DNA of 26,309 nucleotides, taken from NCBI GenBank assembly GCA_023415335.1, contig JAEZLD010000197.1, positions 1-26,309 of the forward strand, read 5' to 3'. Made by a program: the position numbers and the translations under genes. Source of the stretch: Bacillota bacterium (GTDB lineage Bacteria > Bacillota > Clostridia > Clostridiales > Caloramatoraceae). Under the pieces are notes generated by a model. It did not search any database. It was not told the DNA's origin and was given only the letters and a program-made list of their open reading frames with translations. Shown here in pieces: positions 8,000 to 15,127 of the stretch (positions are counted from its first letter, which is position 1; each line of letters opens with the position of its first letter).

Positions 8000-8856
8000 T
8001 GAGTAGAACTTCTAAAGCAGAGTCAGTTCTTCGTCTTGAAAATGCAACAATGCAGTTTGGAGGCGTTGTTTCGGTTAACAATTTTTCCATGGAGGTAAGA
8101 AAGGGAGAAATAGTATCCCTTATAGGACCAAATGGAGCTGGAAAGACAACAGCCTTCAACGTAATTACAGGCGTTTATGCCCCTACTAATGGAGCAATTT
8201 ATTTTAAAGATAAGAAGATAATTGAAAACTTTCCAAAGGGAAAGATGAAAAAGCTGTATGCCAGCGAAAACAATGGAAAGTATACAAATACTATAAAGAA
8301 GACCCCGGATAAGATTGCCAAATTGGGGGTTGCAAGAACATTTCAGAATATAAGGCTCTTTAAGGAGCTTACAGTTTTTGATAACGTGCTCATAGCTAAG
8401 CATATGCGTCAGAAGTCCAACATGTTTGCGGCTACCTTCAAGCTGAACTTTAAGGAGGAGAAGAAAAACAGGGAGGATTGCATGAAGCTCTTGGAAATAT
8501 TGGGCCTGGCAGACGTAAAGGATGATATTGCAAGCAGTCTTCCATATGGAAAGCAAAGGCATCTGGAAATTGCAAGAGCCCTTGCTACAAACCCTGAGCT
8601 GCTGCTTCTGGATGAGCCTGCGGCAGGCATGAATCCTCAGGAGACTATGGAGCTTACAGCTTTTATCAGGAGGGTCAAGGATGAATTTGGTCTTACTGTA
8701 TTTCTGATAGAGCATCATATGAACCTGGTTATGGATATATCCGACTATATATATGTAATAGATTTCGGGAAGGAAATTGCAGAGGGTACTCCATCTGAGA
8801 TACAGAGTAATCCAAAGGTAATAGAAGCATATCTGGGGGTGAGCGATGTTGACTGA
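7999..8856 (+). CDS. livG: Branched-chain amino acid ABC transporter ATP-binding protein LivG
   Basis: A 285-residue ATPase. Motifs are Walker A GPNGAGKT (43-50), Q-loop ARTFQNIRLF (112-121), the LivG-type degenerate signature LPYGKQR (181-187), Walker B LLLLDEP (201-207), and the H-loop IEHHMNLVM, which is diagnostic for LivG. It is about 25-30 residues longer than the usual 255. The extra length is a Lys/Asn-rich insertion between Walker A and the Q-loop (about 76-103, KGKMKKLYASENNGKYTN). Its last 11 nt overlap livF. It energises LivHM together with LivF. Confidence 0.93.
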   Translation: MSRTSKAESVLRLENATMQFGGVVSVNNFSMEVRKGEIVSLIGPNGAGKTTAFNVITGVYAPTNGAIYFKDKKIIENFPKGKMKKLYASENNGKYTNTIKKTPDKIAKLGVARTFQNIRLFKELTVFDNVLIAKHMRQKSNMFAATFKLNFKEEKKNREDCMKLLEILGLADVKDDIASSLPYGKQRHLEIARALATNPELLLLDEPAAGMNPQETMELTAFIRRVKDEFGLTVFLIEHHMNLVMDISDYIYVIDFGKEIAEGTPSEIQSNPKVIEAYLGVSDVD

Positions 8857-9562
8857 GATACTTACCATAAAAAATCTTGTTGTTAATTATGGAGGAATAG
8901 AGGCAGTTAAGGGGATATCACTTTCTGTAGAGAAGGGAAAAATAGTTACACTTATTGGGGCAAACGGCGCAGGAAAAAGCACCACCCTACGCAGTATAGC
9001 TGGCATTGTAAAGCCCAAGCAGGCTGAAATAGTATTTGAGGGTGAGAATATAACGGGTAAGAGTCCTGATTATATAGTGTCAAAGGGTATTACCCTTGTA
9101 CCTGAAGGAAGAAGGGTGTTCCCTAACCTGACTGTACTTGAGAATCTAAAGATAGGTGCATATCTGCGCAAGGATGACCTGCAGCCAGATATAAACCATG
9201 TATATGAGCTTTTCCCAAGGCTTAAGGAACGTTCCTGGCAGCTTGCAGGAACCCTTTCTGGAGGAGAACAGCAGATGCTGGCGGTTGGACGTGCTATTAT
9301 GAGCAAACCAAAGCTTATAATGATGGATGAGCCTTCCCTGGGCCTTGCCCCACTGGTTGTACAGGGCATATTCGATATTATCAAGACCGTAAACCAGGAG
9401 GGAATAACTGTTCTTCTGATAGAGCAGAATGCCAACATGGCTTTGAAGACTGCCGACTGGGGCTATGTTCTTGAAACAGGAAACATAACTCTGGAGGGTA
9501 CCGGAGGAGAGCTTCTTGCCAACGAAAGTGTAAAGGAAGCATACCTGGGCAAGAGCAAGTAG
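8846..9562 (+). CDS. livF: Branched-chain amino acid ABC transporter ATP-binding protein LivF
   Basis: A 238-residue second ATPase, normal length for LivF. It has Walker A GANGAGKS (38-45), VPEGRRVFPNLTVLENL (85-101), the LivF-specific block after the Q-loop region, signature LSGGEQ (137-142), Walker B LIMMDEP (157-163), then PSLGLAPLVV and IEQNANMAL. It overlaps the end of livG, so translation is coupled. It is the last gene of the liv cluster and is followed directly by an intrinsic terminator. Confidence 0.94.
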   Translation: MLTEILTIKNLVVNYGGIEAVKGISLSVEKGKIVTLIGANGAGKSTTLRSIAGIVKPKQAEIVFEGENITGKSPDYIVSKGITLVPEGRRVFPNLTVLENLKIGAYLRKDDLQPDINHVYELFPRLKERSWQLAGTLSGGEQQMLAVGRAIMSKPKLIMMDEPSLGLAPLVVQGIFDIIKTVNQEGITVLLIEQNANMALKTADWGYVLETGNITLEGTGGELLANESVKEAYLGKSK

Positions 9563-9596
9563 TAAATAAAGTATATATAAAGTATATATAGGATAT

Positions 9597-9626
9597 AAAA
9601 TCTCGGACAATAGTCCGGGATTTTTG
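9597..9626 (+). terminator. Terminator of liv operon
   Basis: ATCTCGGAC (9600-9608), loop AATA, GTCCGGGAT (9613-9621), with one wobble pair, flanked by AAAA on the left and TTTTT on the right. Confidence 0.8.
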
Positions 9627-9777
9627 AGTATATGGGATTATAGCTCCATGAAGCAGATCTGGACCAGTATTTTAATGCAATCAAAGTCATATGTTAAATA
9701 TTGTTAATATCAATTATTTGACTTAATTTAAGAATTATAATTATATTGAGGCAATTTAGGCATTATACTCTAGTCTA

Positions 9778-9806
9778 TTGATTTTAGTCATTTTATAAAG
9801 TATAAT
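9778..9806 (+). promoter_or_regulatory. Sigma-A promoter of pit-DUF47 operon
   Basis: TTGATT (9778-9783), a 17-bp spacer and a perfect TATAAT (9801-9806) lie about 87 bp before the chosen start codon. Confidence 0.7.
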
Positions 9807-9892
9807 ACAGCTGTATAAATCAGTAGTACCAGTAAAATTATACTAAAGGGAAGTCATTAAACTATTACTTGTGAATGAGGGGAATAACAAAT

Positions 9893-10945
9893 ATGACGAT
9901 TACAATTTCAGAATTTTTAAGCCAGCTTGGATCTAATCCGGCACTGCTTATTATAACCTTGCTTCTGATGGGAGTTATATTGGTTAATGGATGGACGGAT
10001 GCACCTAACGCTATAGCAACCTGTGTTTCTACCCGTGCGATAAATCCAAGGGCTGCCATAATAATGGCTGCTGTTTTCAACTTTCTTGGGGTACTGGTAA
10101 TGACTATTTTTAGCTCTGCCGTAGCTCAGACATTGTACAATATGGTAGATTTCGGAAACGACCCATCAAGTGCATTGATAGCTCTATGCGCAGCCTTGGT
10201 AGCCATAGTGGTATGGGCGACTGCTGCCTGGTGGTTCGGAATACCTACCAGTGAAAGCCATGCACTTATAGCTGGAATATCCGGAGCTGCTATTGCCATA
10301 AGTGGAGGTCTTAGCGGAATAAATGGGAGCGAGTGGATGAAGGTTATATTCGGGCTGGTGCTCTCCACCTTCCTGGGCTTTGGATTGGGCTGGATAATGG
10401 TTAAGCTGGTGGAGCTTATATGCAGACCTATAAGCAGAAAAAAGACAACCCCCTTCTTCCGGGGAGCTCAGATATCTGGAGGAGCGGCCATGGCCTTTAT
10501 GCATGGAGCTCAGGATGGGCAGAAGTTCATGGGGGTATTTATGCTGGGAATGTTCCTTGCTAAGGGTCAGGGAAATGTAACCTCCTTTGTAATTCCTTTG
10601 TGGGTTATGATACTGTGCTCTGCTGTTATGGCACTTGGAACTTCTATAGGAGGATACAGGATAATAAAGGCAGTTGGAATGGATATGGTAAAGCTTGAGA
10701 CATACCAGGGCTTTGCCGCGGATTTGGCTGGGGCAGTGTGTTTGCTTATAGCCTCTGTCACTTCTCTTCCTGTAAGCACAACTCATACAAAAACCACTGC
10801 TATAATGGGAGTTGGTGCTGCTCAGAGGCTTTCCTCTGTTAACTGGGGGATAGTAAAGGAAATGGTGCTTACCTGGGTGCTTACCTTTCCTGGCTGTGGA
10901 CTGCTGGGTTTTGTAATGGCTAAGGTTTTTATGCTTATATTTTAA
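9893..10945 (+). CDS. pit: Inorganic phosphate transporter, PiT family
   Basis: A 350-residue PiT permease with about ten helices and the inverted-repeat design of the family. First repeat: GWTDAPNAIATCVSTRAI (33-50), then FGIPTSESHALIAGI (115-129). Second repeat: MHGAQDGQKFMG (203-214), then LPVSTTHTKTTAIMGVG. The first signature reads GWTDAPNA instead of the textbook GANDVANA, and the second GAQDGQKF, so the Asp is kept while the neighbouring Asn is Thr or Gln. It imports phosphate, probably as a metal-phosphate complex, driven by an ion gradient. ATG 9893 is preferred over ATG 9875 because GGGG ends 10 nt upstream of it. It is cotranscribed with the DUF47 gene 43 nt downstream. Confidence 0.92.
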   Translation: MTITISEFLSQLGSNPALLIITLLLMGVILVNGWTDAPNAIATCVSTRAINPRAAIIMAAVFNFLGVLVMTIFSSAVAQTLYNMVDFGNDPSSALIALCAALVAIVVWATAAWWFGIPTSESHALIAGISGAAIAISGGLSGINGSEWMKVIFGLVLSTFLGFGLGWIMVKLVELICRPISRKKTTPFFRGAQISGGAAMAFMHGAQDGQKFMGVFMLGMFLAKGQGNVTSFVIPLWVMILCSAVMALGTSIGGYRIIKAVGMDMVKLETYQGFAADLAGAVCLLIASVTSLPVSTTHTKTTAIMGVGAAQRLSSVNWGIVKEMVLTWVLTFPGCGLLGFVMAKVFMLIF

Positions 10946-10988
10946 CTGAGAAGATTATTTTAAAATATATAATGAAAGGCTGATAGGT

Positions 10989-11612
10989 ATGTTTGGAAAG
11001 AAGGATAACGATTATTATGATATGTTTGTAAATCTTGTGGGATACTCATGCATGGCATCAGAGAAGCTTTGTCAGGTGCTCAGCGGCTTTGATGCTGCAA
11101 AGCTTCAGGAGATGCTGGATGAGATGCACACTATTGAGCATAATGCGGATTTGGAAAAACATGATATGATGCAGAAGCTGGCTAAGGAATTTATAACTCC
11201 TATAGAAAGGGAGGATATAGTAGCCCTTGCTCATGGAATTGATGATGTAACGGACAGTATAGAAGAGGTGCTGGTTAAGATATATATGTTCAACCTGAAG
11301 GAGCTTCCAGAAGAAACACGGGAGTTTACAACAGTAATATCAAAGTCCTGCCAGACCTTGAAGAAAGCCATGGAGGAGTTCCATAATTTCCGCAAGTCCT
11401 CTACCATACATAAGCTTATAGTAGAGGTTAACTGCCTTGAAGAGGAATGTGACAGGATATATACCAGAGCTGTGAGAAATCTGTTTGAAAAATGCAGCGA
11501 CCCTGTGAAACTCATGGCATTTACTGAGATTATAGAGTGCTTTGAAAGGTGCTGTGATGCATGTGAGGATGTATCTGAGGGAATAGAAAGCGTTATAATG
11601 AAGAACTCATAA
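10989..11612 (+). CDS. DUF47/PhoU-like Pit accessory protein
   Basis: A 207-residue all-helical cytosolic protein of the DUF47 (TIGR00153) family, related to PhoU. Characteristic stretches are LQEMLDEMHTIEHNADLEKHDMM, EFITPIEREDIVALAHGIDDVTDSIEEV and FTEIIECFERCCDACEDVSEGIE; the ExxxD-type acidic positions resemble the PhoU metal-binding motifs. Proteins of this family are encoded next to PiT transporters and are thought to modulate their activity. Here it follows pit directly and shares its promoter; a terminator lies 34 nt behind the stop. Confidence 0.9.
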   Translation: MFGKKDNDYYDMFVNLVGYSCMASEKLCQVLSGFDAAKLQEMLDEMHTIEHNADLEKHDMMQKLAKEFITPIEREDIVALAHGIDDVTDSIEEVLVKIYMFNLKELPEETREFTTVISKSCQTLKKAMEEFHNFRKSSTIHKLIVEVNCLEEECDRIYTRAVRNLFEKCSDPVKLMAFTEIIECFERCCDACEDVSEGIESVIMKNS

Positions 11613-11645
11613 GAAGATAAAATATAATGGATAACAGAAATATTA

Positions 11646-11686
11646 AAGTTCCATGCTTAAGGTTTAGGCATGGAACTTATGTTTTT
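11646..11686. terminator. Terminator between pit operon and polysaccharide deacetylase (convergent)
   Basis: AAGTTCCATGC (11646-11656) pairs perfectly with GCATGGAACTT (11668-11678) around an 11-nt loop, followed by ATGTTTTTG on the plus strand. It probably also stops the convergent minus-strand gene. Confidence 0.8.
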
Positions 11687-11715
11687 GAAATAGGGGTTTG
11701 CTTATAATCCCTGGA

Positions 11716-13158
11716 TTAGTTGTTGATTCCGTGGTGGATTGGCTGGGTATCCCTGGTTATTGGTGAGAAGGTGTAGCCATTGATCTTTCCGTAGTCTATT
11801 ATCTCCTGCAGGGCGTCTGATGTAGTTTGTTTGATTTCCGAATCGTGCATAAGCACAATATTGCTGCGATTTTTTCTTAGGGCTGAGGTAACGTTTGTAA
11901 CAATAGCCTCTTTAGCCGCCCCATTTGGTGCAGCATCTCCTGAGGAAACGTTCCAGTCATAATATACATACCCGGCTGAGGCAACCTCTTTGGATAGCCT
12001 TGACATTATACCCTGGCAGTATTTTTTGCTTACTGTATTGGAGCTGCCTCCTGGGAAGCGTATACAGAAGGGCTCGTAGCCTGTGTAGTCATGTATTTTA
12101 TTTGCTAATAAGGTTATGTTTTCTAAGAAGGCACTGTCTGAGGAATAAATTTTCATATAATCATGGGAATAGCCGTGTATACCTATGGTATGGCCTTCTA
12201 ATATTGCTCTTTTCACAAGCTCCGTCTGTTCATTTGTAAAGTTTATGATGAAAAAGGTAGCTTTGACTCCGTTGGCCTTTAGCGTATCCAGAATCTGTGG
12301 GGTTGTACTAGAGCTTGGACCATCATCAAAGGTCAGGTATATGGTTCCTTTTGAAGGGTTATTTCCTACGACATAGGACTTTACAGTGACCTTTCTGGTG
12401 GCCGAACCAAGGTTGCCTGAGAGATCATAAACGCTGTAGGTTATTGTATATTCACCCTCCTTGGAGGTGTCCACGGTGCCGGTGGGGGTTATCCTGTTTG
12501 TGAGATCCCCGTCTAAGTCATCAACTGCTATAGCGCCAAAGTCCGTATACTGTGAGCCTTGCCTTATGGTGATACTGGATGCGCCATTTAAGGTAATTAC
12601 AGGAGGTACGATGTCCTTTATGTGTATTATTCTTTCCTTCTGTGAGGAATTGCCGGAGGAATCAGTGGAACGATATGTGATAGTGCATGTGGCATCCTTT
12701 ATTGACCTTGTTACATCTACCGAATCTGTAATTAAGCCATCGTAATTATCATTGGAGGAATAGCCCGGCTCCTTATAAAAGTCCATTGAAGAGAGGGTCA
12801 TCTCTTTATCACCATCCAGGGTAATAACAGGAGACTCCTTGTCCACTACATCTACATAACGTGTAGTGGAGGAGGATTTGTGTTCATACTCTATCATATA
12901 TTCCACGCTGTAGCGGCCCACCTTTGAGGTGTCAACGTTGTTTAAAACCTGAAGTGATTGGGATATATCCTTGGTAAATATTGTTGCTGTTGCCCCTGGG
13001 TCCTTATAAGAGGAGAAAACCTCCACCGTGGCAGCTTTCTCGCCAGCAAGAGCTATTCTGGGGATTAGAATAAATGAGGGCAGTATAAATCCGAAGATAA
13101 GTGCTACTGTAAATGTTGTTATACAAATTGAAATAATTATTTTGGGTTTTATTCTCAT
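11716..13158 (-). CDS. Membrane-anchored polysaccharide deacetylase (NodB/CE4) with Ig-like DUF5011 repeats
   Basis: 480 residues. A basic N-terminus and one hydrophobic helix (about 8-32) anchor or export the protein. Three Ig-like units of about 75-80 residues follow (about 42-105, 108-181, 186-260), each with the DUF5011/HYR pattern of VxLxG, YxxPGxxAxD, DGDLT and YxxxDxSGN. The CE4 catalytic domain fills about 270-470 with all five motifs: TFDDGP (276-281, catalytic base Asp278), HGYSH (His328 and His332 as metal ligands), RFPGG (367-371), DWN (401-403) and LMHDS (His438). It is therefore expected to be an active deacetylase of cell-wall peptidoglycan or another GlcNAc polymer, displayed on the outer surface. 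The start follows a GGGGGG site with good spacing. Monocistronic. Confidence 0.92.
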   Translation of the reverse strand: MRIKPKIIISICITTFTVALIFGFILPSFILIPRIALAGEKAATVEVFSSYKDPGATATIFTKDISQSLQVLNNVDTSKVGRYSVEYMIEYEHKSSSTTRYVDVVDKESPVITLDGDKEMTLSSMDFYKEPGYSSNDNYDGLITDSVDVTRSIKDATCTITYRSTDSSGNSSQKERIIHIKDIVPPVITLNGASSITIRQGSQYTDFGAIAVDDLDGDLTNRITPTGTVDTSKEGEYTITYSVYDLSGNLGSATRKVTVKSYVVGNNPSKGTIYLTFDDGPSSSTTPQILDTLKANGVKATFFIINFTNEQTELVKRAILEGHTIGIHGYSHDYMKIYSSDSAFLENITLLANKIHDYTGYEPFCIRFPGGSSNTVSKKYCQGIMSRLSKEVASAGYVYYDWNVSSGDAAPNGAAKEAIVTNVTSALRKNRSNIVLMHDSEIKQTTSDALQEIIDYGKINGYTFSPITRDTQPIHHGINN

Positions 13159-13415
13159 AAAAACACCCCCCTTTATTGATAATCAAAAGTGACATCAATC
13201 AACATTATTTTATCATGGCAGGCACATGTTTTAAGACTGCGGCCCTATATTTAATAATTATTAAGGTATACTTATTCTGTTAAGAGATCATTGGGATGAA
13301 GTGACCTGGAATGTATGTTGATTAATTTTAGTCATTAATATAATATGGGTTATAAGGAAATATGTGCATGGATTTTATATATGAAATGGAGAATTAATAT
13401 AAAGGGGATATGGGC

Positions 13416-14996
13416 ATGAACAGCTTTACAAGGCTTGAGCTTGAAACCAGGGATAGGATGGGTATTACTGTTGATATATTAAAAGCCCTTTATGATAGGG
13501 AAATAGATTTGGTTTCTATGGAGGTTTTTACAGAGAAAGTATGCTTAAAGATTAAGCATATAAGGGCTGGAGAGCTGGAGAATCTGAAAGGACAGCTTTA
13601 TGCCATTAAAGATGTGGTTTCCATAAAGGAAACAGAGCTTCTGTATTATGAAAGAAATGAGAAAAGCCTTCTTGCTGTAATCGATGCAGTGGACGAAGGG
13701 ATCATGGCTATAAACAGAGATAACAGGGTGTACATATATAATAAGTACTGTCAGGAGCTCTTTGGTTACGAAAAGGAAGAGGCAATAGGCATGGACATAA
13801 GGGAGCTAATCGGCCAGGATGCCCCAATAGTAGAGCTTATTAAAAAGGGGATGGAGTATGACAACCTTAAATACAGCTGCAGAGGGAAAAATGGTACCAT
13901 ACATTACATTACAACAGGGCGGCCTATAAAAAATGATGACAACCAGACTATAGGAGCCATAGCCTCCATAAAGGACATGAAAAAGGCTCAGGAGCTGGTA
14001 AAAATAATATCATACCCAGCCCGGGCGGATGCATTCAAGGGAGTTATAGGCACAAGCAGGAGCATTCAGATGGCCAAGAAGAATGCTGCTGCAGTGGCAG
14101 GAAGTGCATCTACTATAATGCTGCGTGGAGACAGCGGGACGGGTAAGGAGCTTTTTGTAAGGGCCATACATGCCTTAAGCGACAGAAGGGATAGGGAGCT
14201 TGTTACAATTAACTGTGCAGCTCTTCCTGAACAGCTGCTGGAAAGTGAGCTTTTTGGATACGAAAGAGGCAGCTTTACGGGAGCCGTGCAGAATGGTAAG
14301 GAGGGCCTTTTCAAGCAGGCTCATAAGGGTACACTTTTCTTAGATGAAATAGGAGAGATGCCGCTGCAGCTTCAGGCAAAGCTACTGAGGGTTCTTCAGG
14401 AAGGGGCGGTAAGGAAAATAGGAGGTATCAGGGAGGAAAAGGTGGACGTGAGGATTATTGCTGCCACCAATAAGAACCTTGAGGAGATGATGGAAAAGGG
14501 CTACTTTAGGGAGGACCTTTACTATAGACTTAACGTAATACCTGTATTCATACCGGCTCTTAAGGAAAGGCTGGAGGACATACCCTTACTTACTCAGTAT
14601 TTTATTGAAAGGCTTAATTCCGGGCTCAATAAGAATATAAAAGGTGCACAGCATGAGTTTATCGCTCAGCTTATGGGTCATGACTGGCCGGGAAACGTCA
14701 GGGAGCTGAAAAATGTAATAGAGAGGGCTATGAATCTGTGTGAAGGGGACATACTTACCACTGATGAGCTTATAATAGACGTTAAGGACTATATAAAAAG
14801 GGAAACTAAAGGGATTAAGCTTATGGAGGACGGAGAATACAAGGGACTCAAGGAGCAGATGGAGGCATATGAAAAAGAGATTCTTCAGGAGTGCTTAAGC
14901 AGGAAGAGGAGCCTTAGGGGTGTTGCGGAGCTTTTGGGAGTATCACATACCACCGTTATGAATAAGATGAAAAAGTATGGAATAGAGTGTAAATAA
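13416..14996 (+). CDS. TyrR-like sigma-54-dependent transcriptional activator (ACT-PAS-AAA+-HTH)
   Basis: 526 residues from ATG 13416, which has GGGG 8 nt upstream; ATG 13410 is too close to it. Domain order: N-terminal ACT-like domain (about 1-75, DRMGITVDILKALYDREIDL), PAS domain (about 82-190, IDAVDEGIMAINRDNRVYIYN), sigma-54 AAA+ domain (about 208-435) and C-terminal TyrR-type HTH (about 485-525, LGVSHTTVMNKMKKYGI). Within the AAA+ domain are Walker A GDSGTGKE (238-245), the sigma-54 contact loop GSFTGA (285-290, with Ser for the usual Ala), Walker B GTLFLDEIGEM (305-315), FREDLYYRLNV with the arginine finger, and WPGNVREL. The ACT domain suggests sensing of an amino acid. The next gene is methionine gamma-lyase, which has a -24/-12 promoter, so this is its likely activator. 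Confidence 0.92.
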   Translation: MNSFTRLELETRDRMGITVDILKALYDREIDLVSMEVFTEKVCLKIKHIRAGELENLKGQLYAIKDVVSIKETELLYYERNEKSLLAVIDAVDEGIMAINRDNRVYIYNKYCQELFGYEKEEAIGMDIRELIGQDAPIVELIKKGMEYDNLKYSCRGKNGTIHYITTGRPIKNDDNQTIGAIASIKDMKKAQELVKIISYPARADAFKGVIGTSRSIQMAKKNAAAVAGSASTIMLRGDSGTGKELFVRAIHALSDRRDRELVTINCAALPEQLLESELFGYERGSFTGAVQNGKEGLFKQAHKGTLFLDEIGEMPLQLQAKLLRVLQEGAVRKIGGIREEKVDVRIIAATNKNLEEMMEKGYFREDLYYRLNVIPVFIPALKERLEDIPLLTQYFIERLNSGLNKNIKGAQHEFIAQLMGHDWPGNVRELKNVIERAMNLCEGDILTTDELIIDVKDYIKRETKGIKLMEDGEYKGLKEQMEAYEKEILQECLSRKRSLRGVAELLGVSHTTVMNKMKKYGIECK

Positions 14997-14999
14997 ATA

Positions 15000-15013
15000 T
15001 TTACATGTGTAAA
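15000..15013. promoter_or_regulatory. Candidate activator-binding palindrome upstream of methionine gamma-lyase
   Basis: TTTACA-TG-TGTAAA is a dyad with 6-bp arms, about 60 bp upstream of the -24 element. The arms are the halves of the E. coli TyrR box (TGTAAA-N6-TTTACA) in the opposite order. It overlaps the start of the terminator stem, so the assignment as an enhancer site is speculative. Confidence 0.3.
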
Positions 15014-15056
15014 GAAATCTTGCCAATGTTTTAAGGAAGTGGCAAGATTTCTTTAC
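15009..15056. terminator. Terminator of the sigma-54 activator gene
   Basis: Perfect 17-bp inverted repeat: arms 15009-15025 and 15040-15056, 14-nt loop. The core TCTTGCCA/TGGCAAGA is followed by TTTCTTTA, which acts as the U-rich tail. It lies 13 nt after the stop codon. Confidence 0.7.
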
Positions 15057-15073
15057 GTATAACCCTCAAAAGC

Positions 15074-15090
15074 TTGGCATGAAAATTGCT
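15074..15090 (+). promoter_or_regulatory. Sigma-54 (-24/-12) promoter of methionine gamma-lyase
   Basis: TTGGCAT-GAAAA-TTGCT: TGGCA at 15075-15079 and TTGC at 15086-15089. The GG at 15076-15077 and GC at 15088-15089 are exactly 12 bp apart, as RpoN requires. The predicted start is near 15101, giving a leader of about 27 nt that contains the GGAGGGG site. The gene for a sigma-54 activator is directly upstream. Confidence 0.85.
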
Positions 15091-15127
15091 CTTTATTATA
15101 ATAAAAGTAATTTTCCGGAGGGGTATT

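Larger units (their letters stand above)
9563..9892. other. Intergenic region between liv operon and pit
   Basis: 330 bp holding the liv terminator, a tandem AAGTATATATA pair (about 9569-9589), and the promoter of the phosphate transporter operon at 9778-9806. I see no PhoB/PhoP-type direct-repeat box that I can support. Confidence 0.6.

Noticed and set aside
8023..8868. 281-codon minus-strand frame opposite livG
   Set aside because: Cys/Tyr/Leu-rich nonsense-like translation, no start signal, and livG is unambiguous on the other strand.
13339..13344. TATAAT as -10 of the sigma-54 activator gene
   Set aside because: The only -35-like TTGATT (13318-13323) is at 15 bp, too short for a confident call; nothing better was found.
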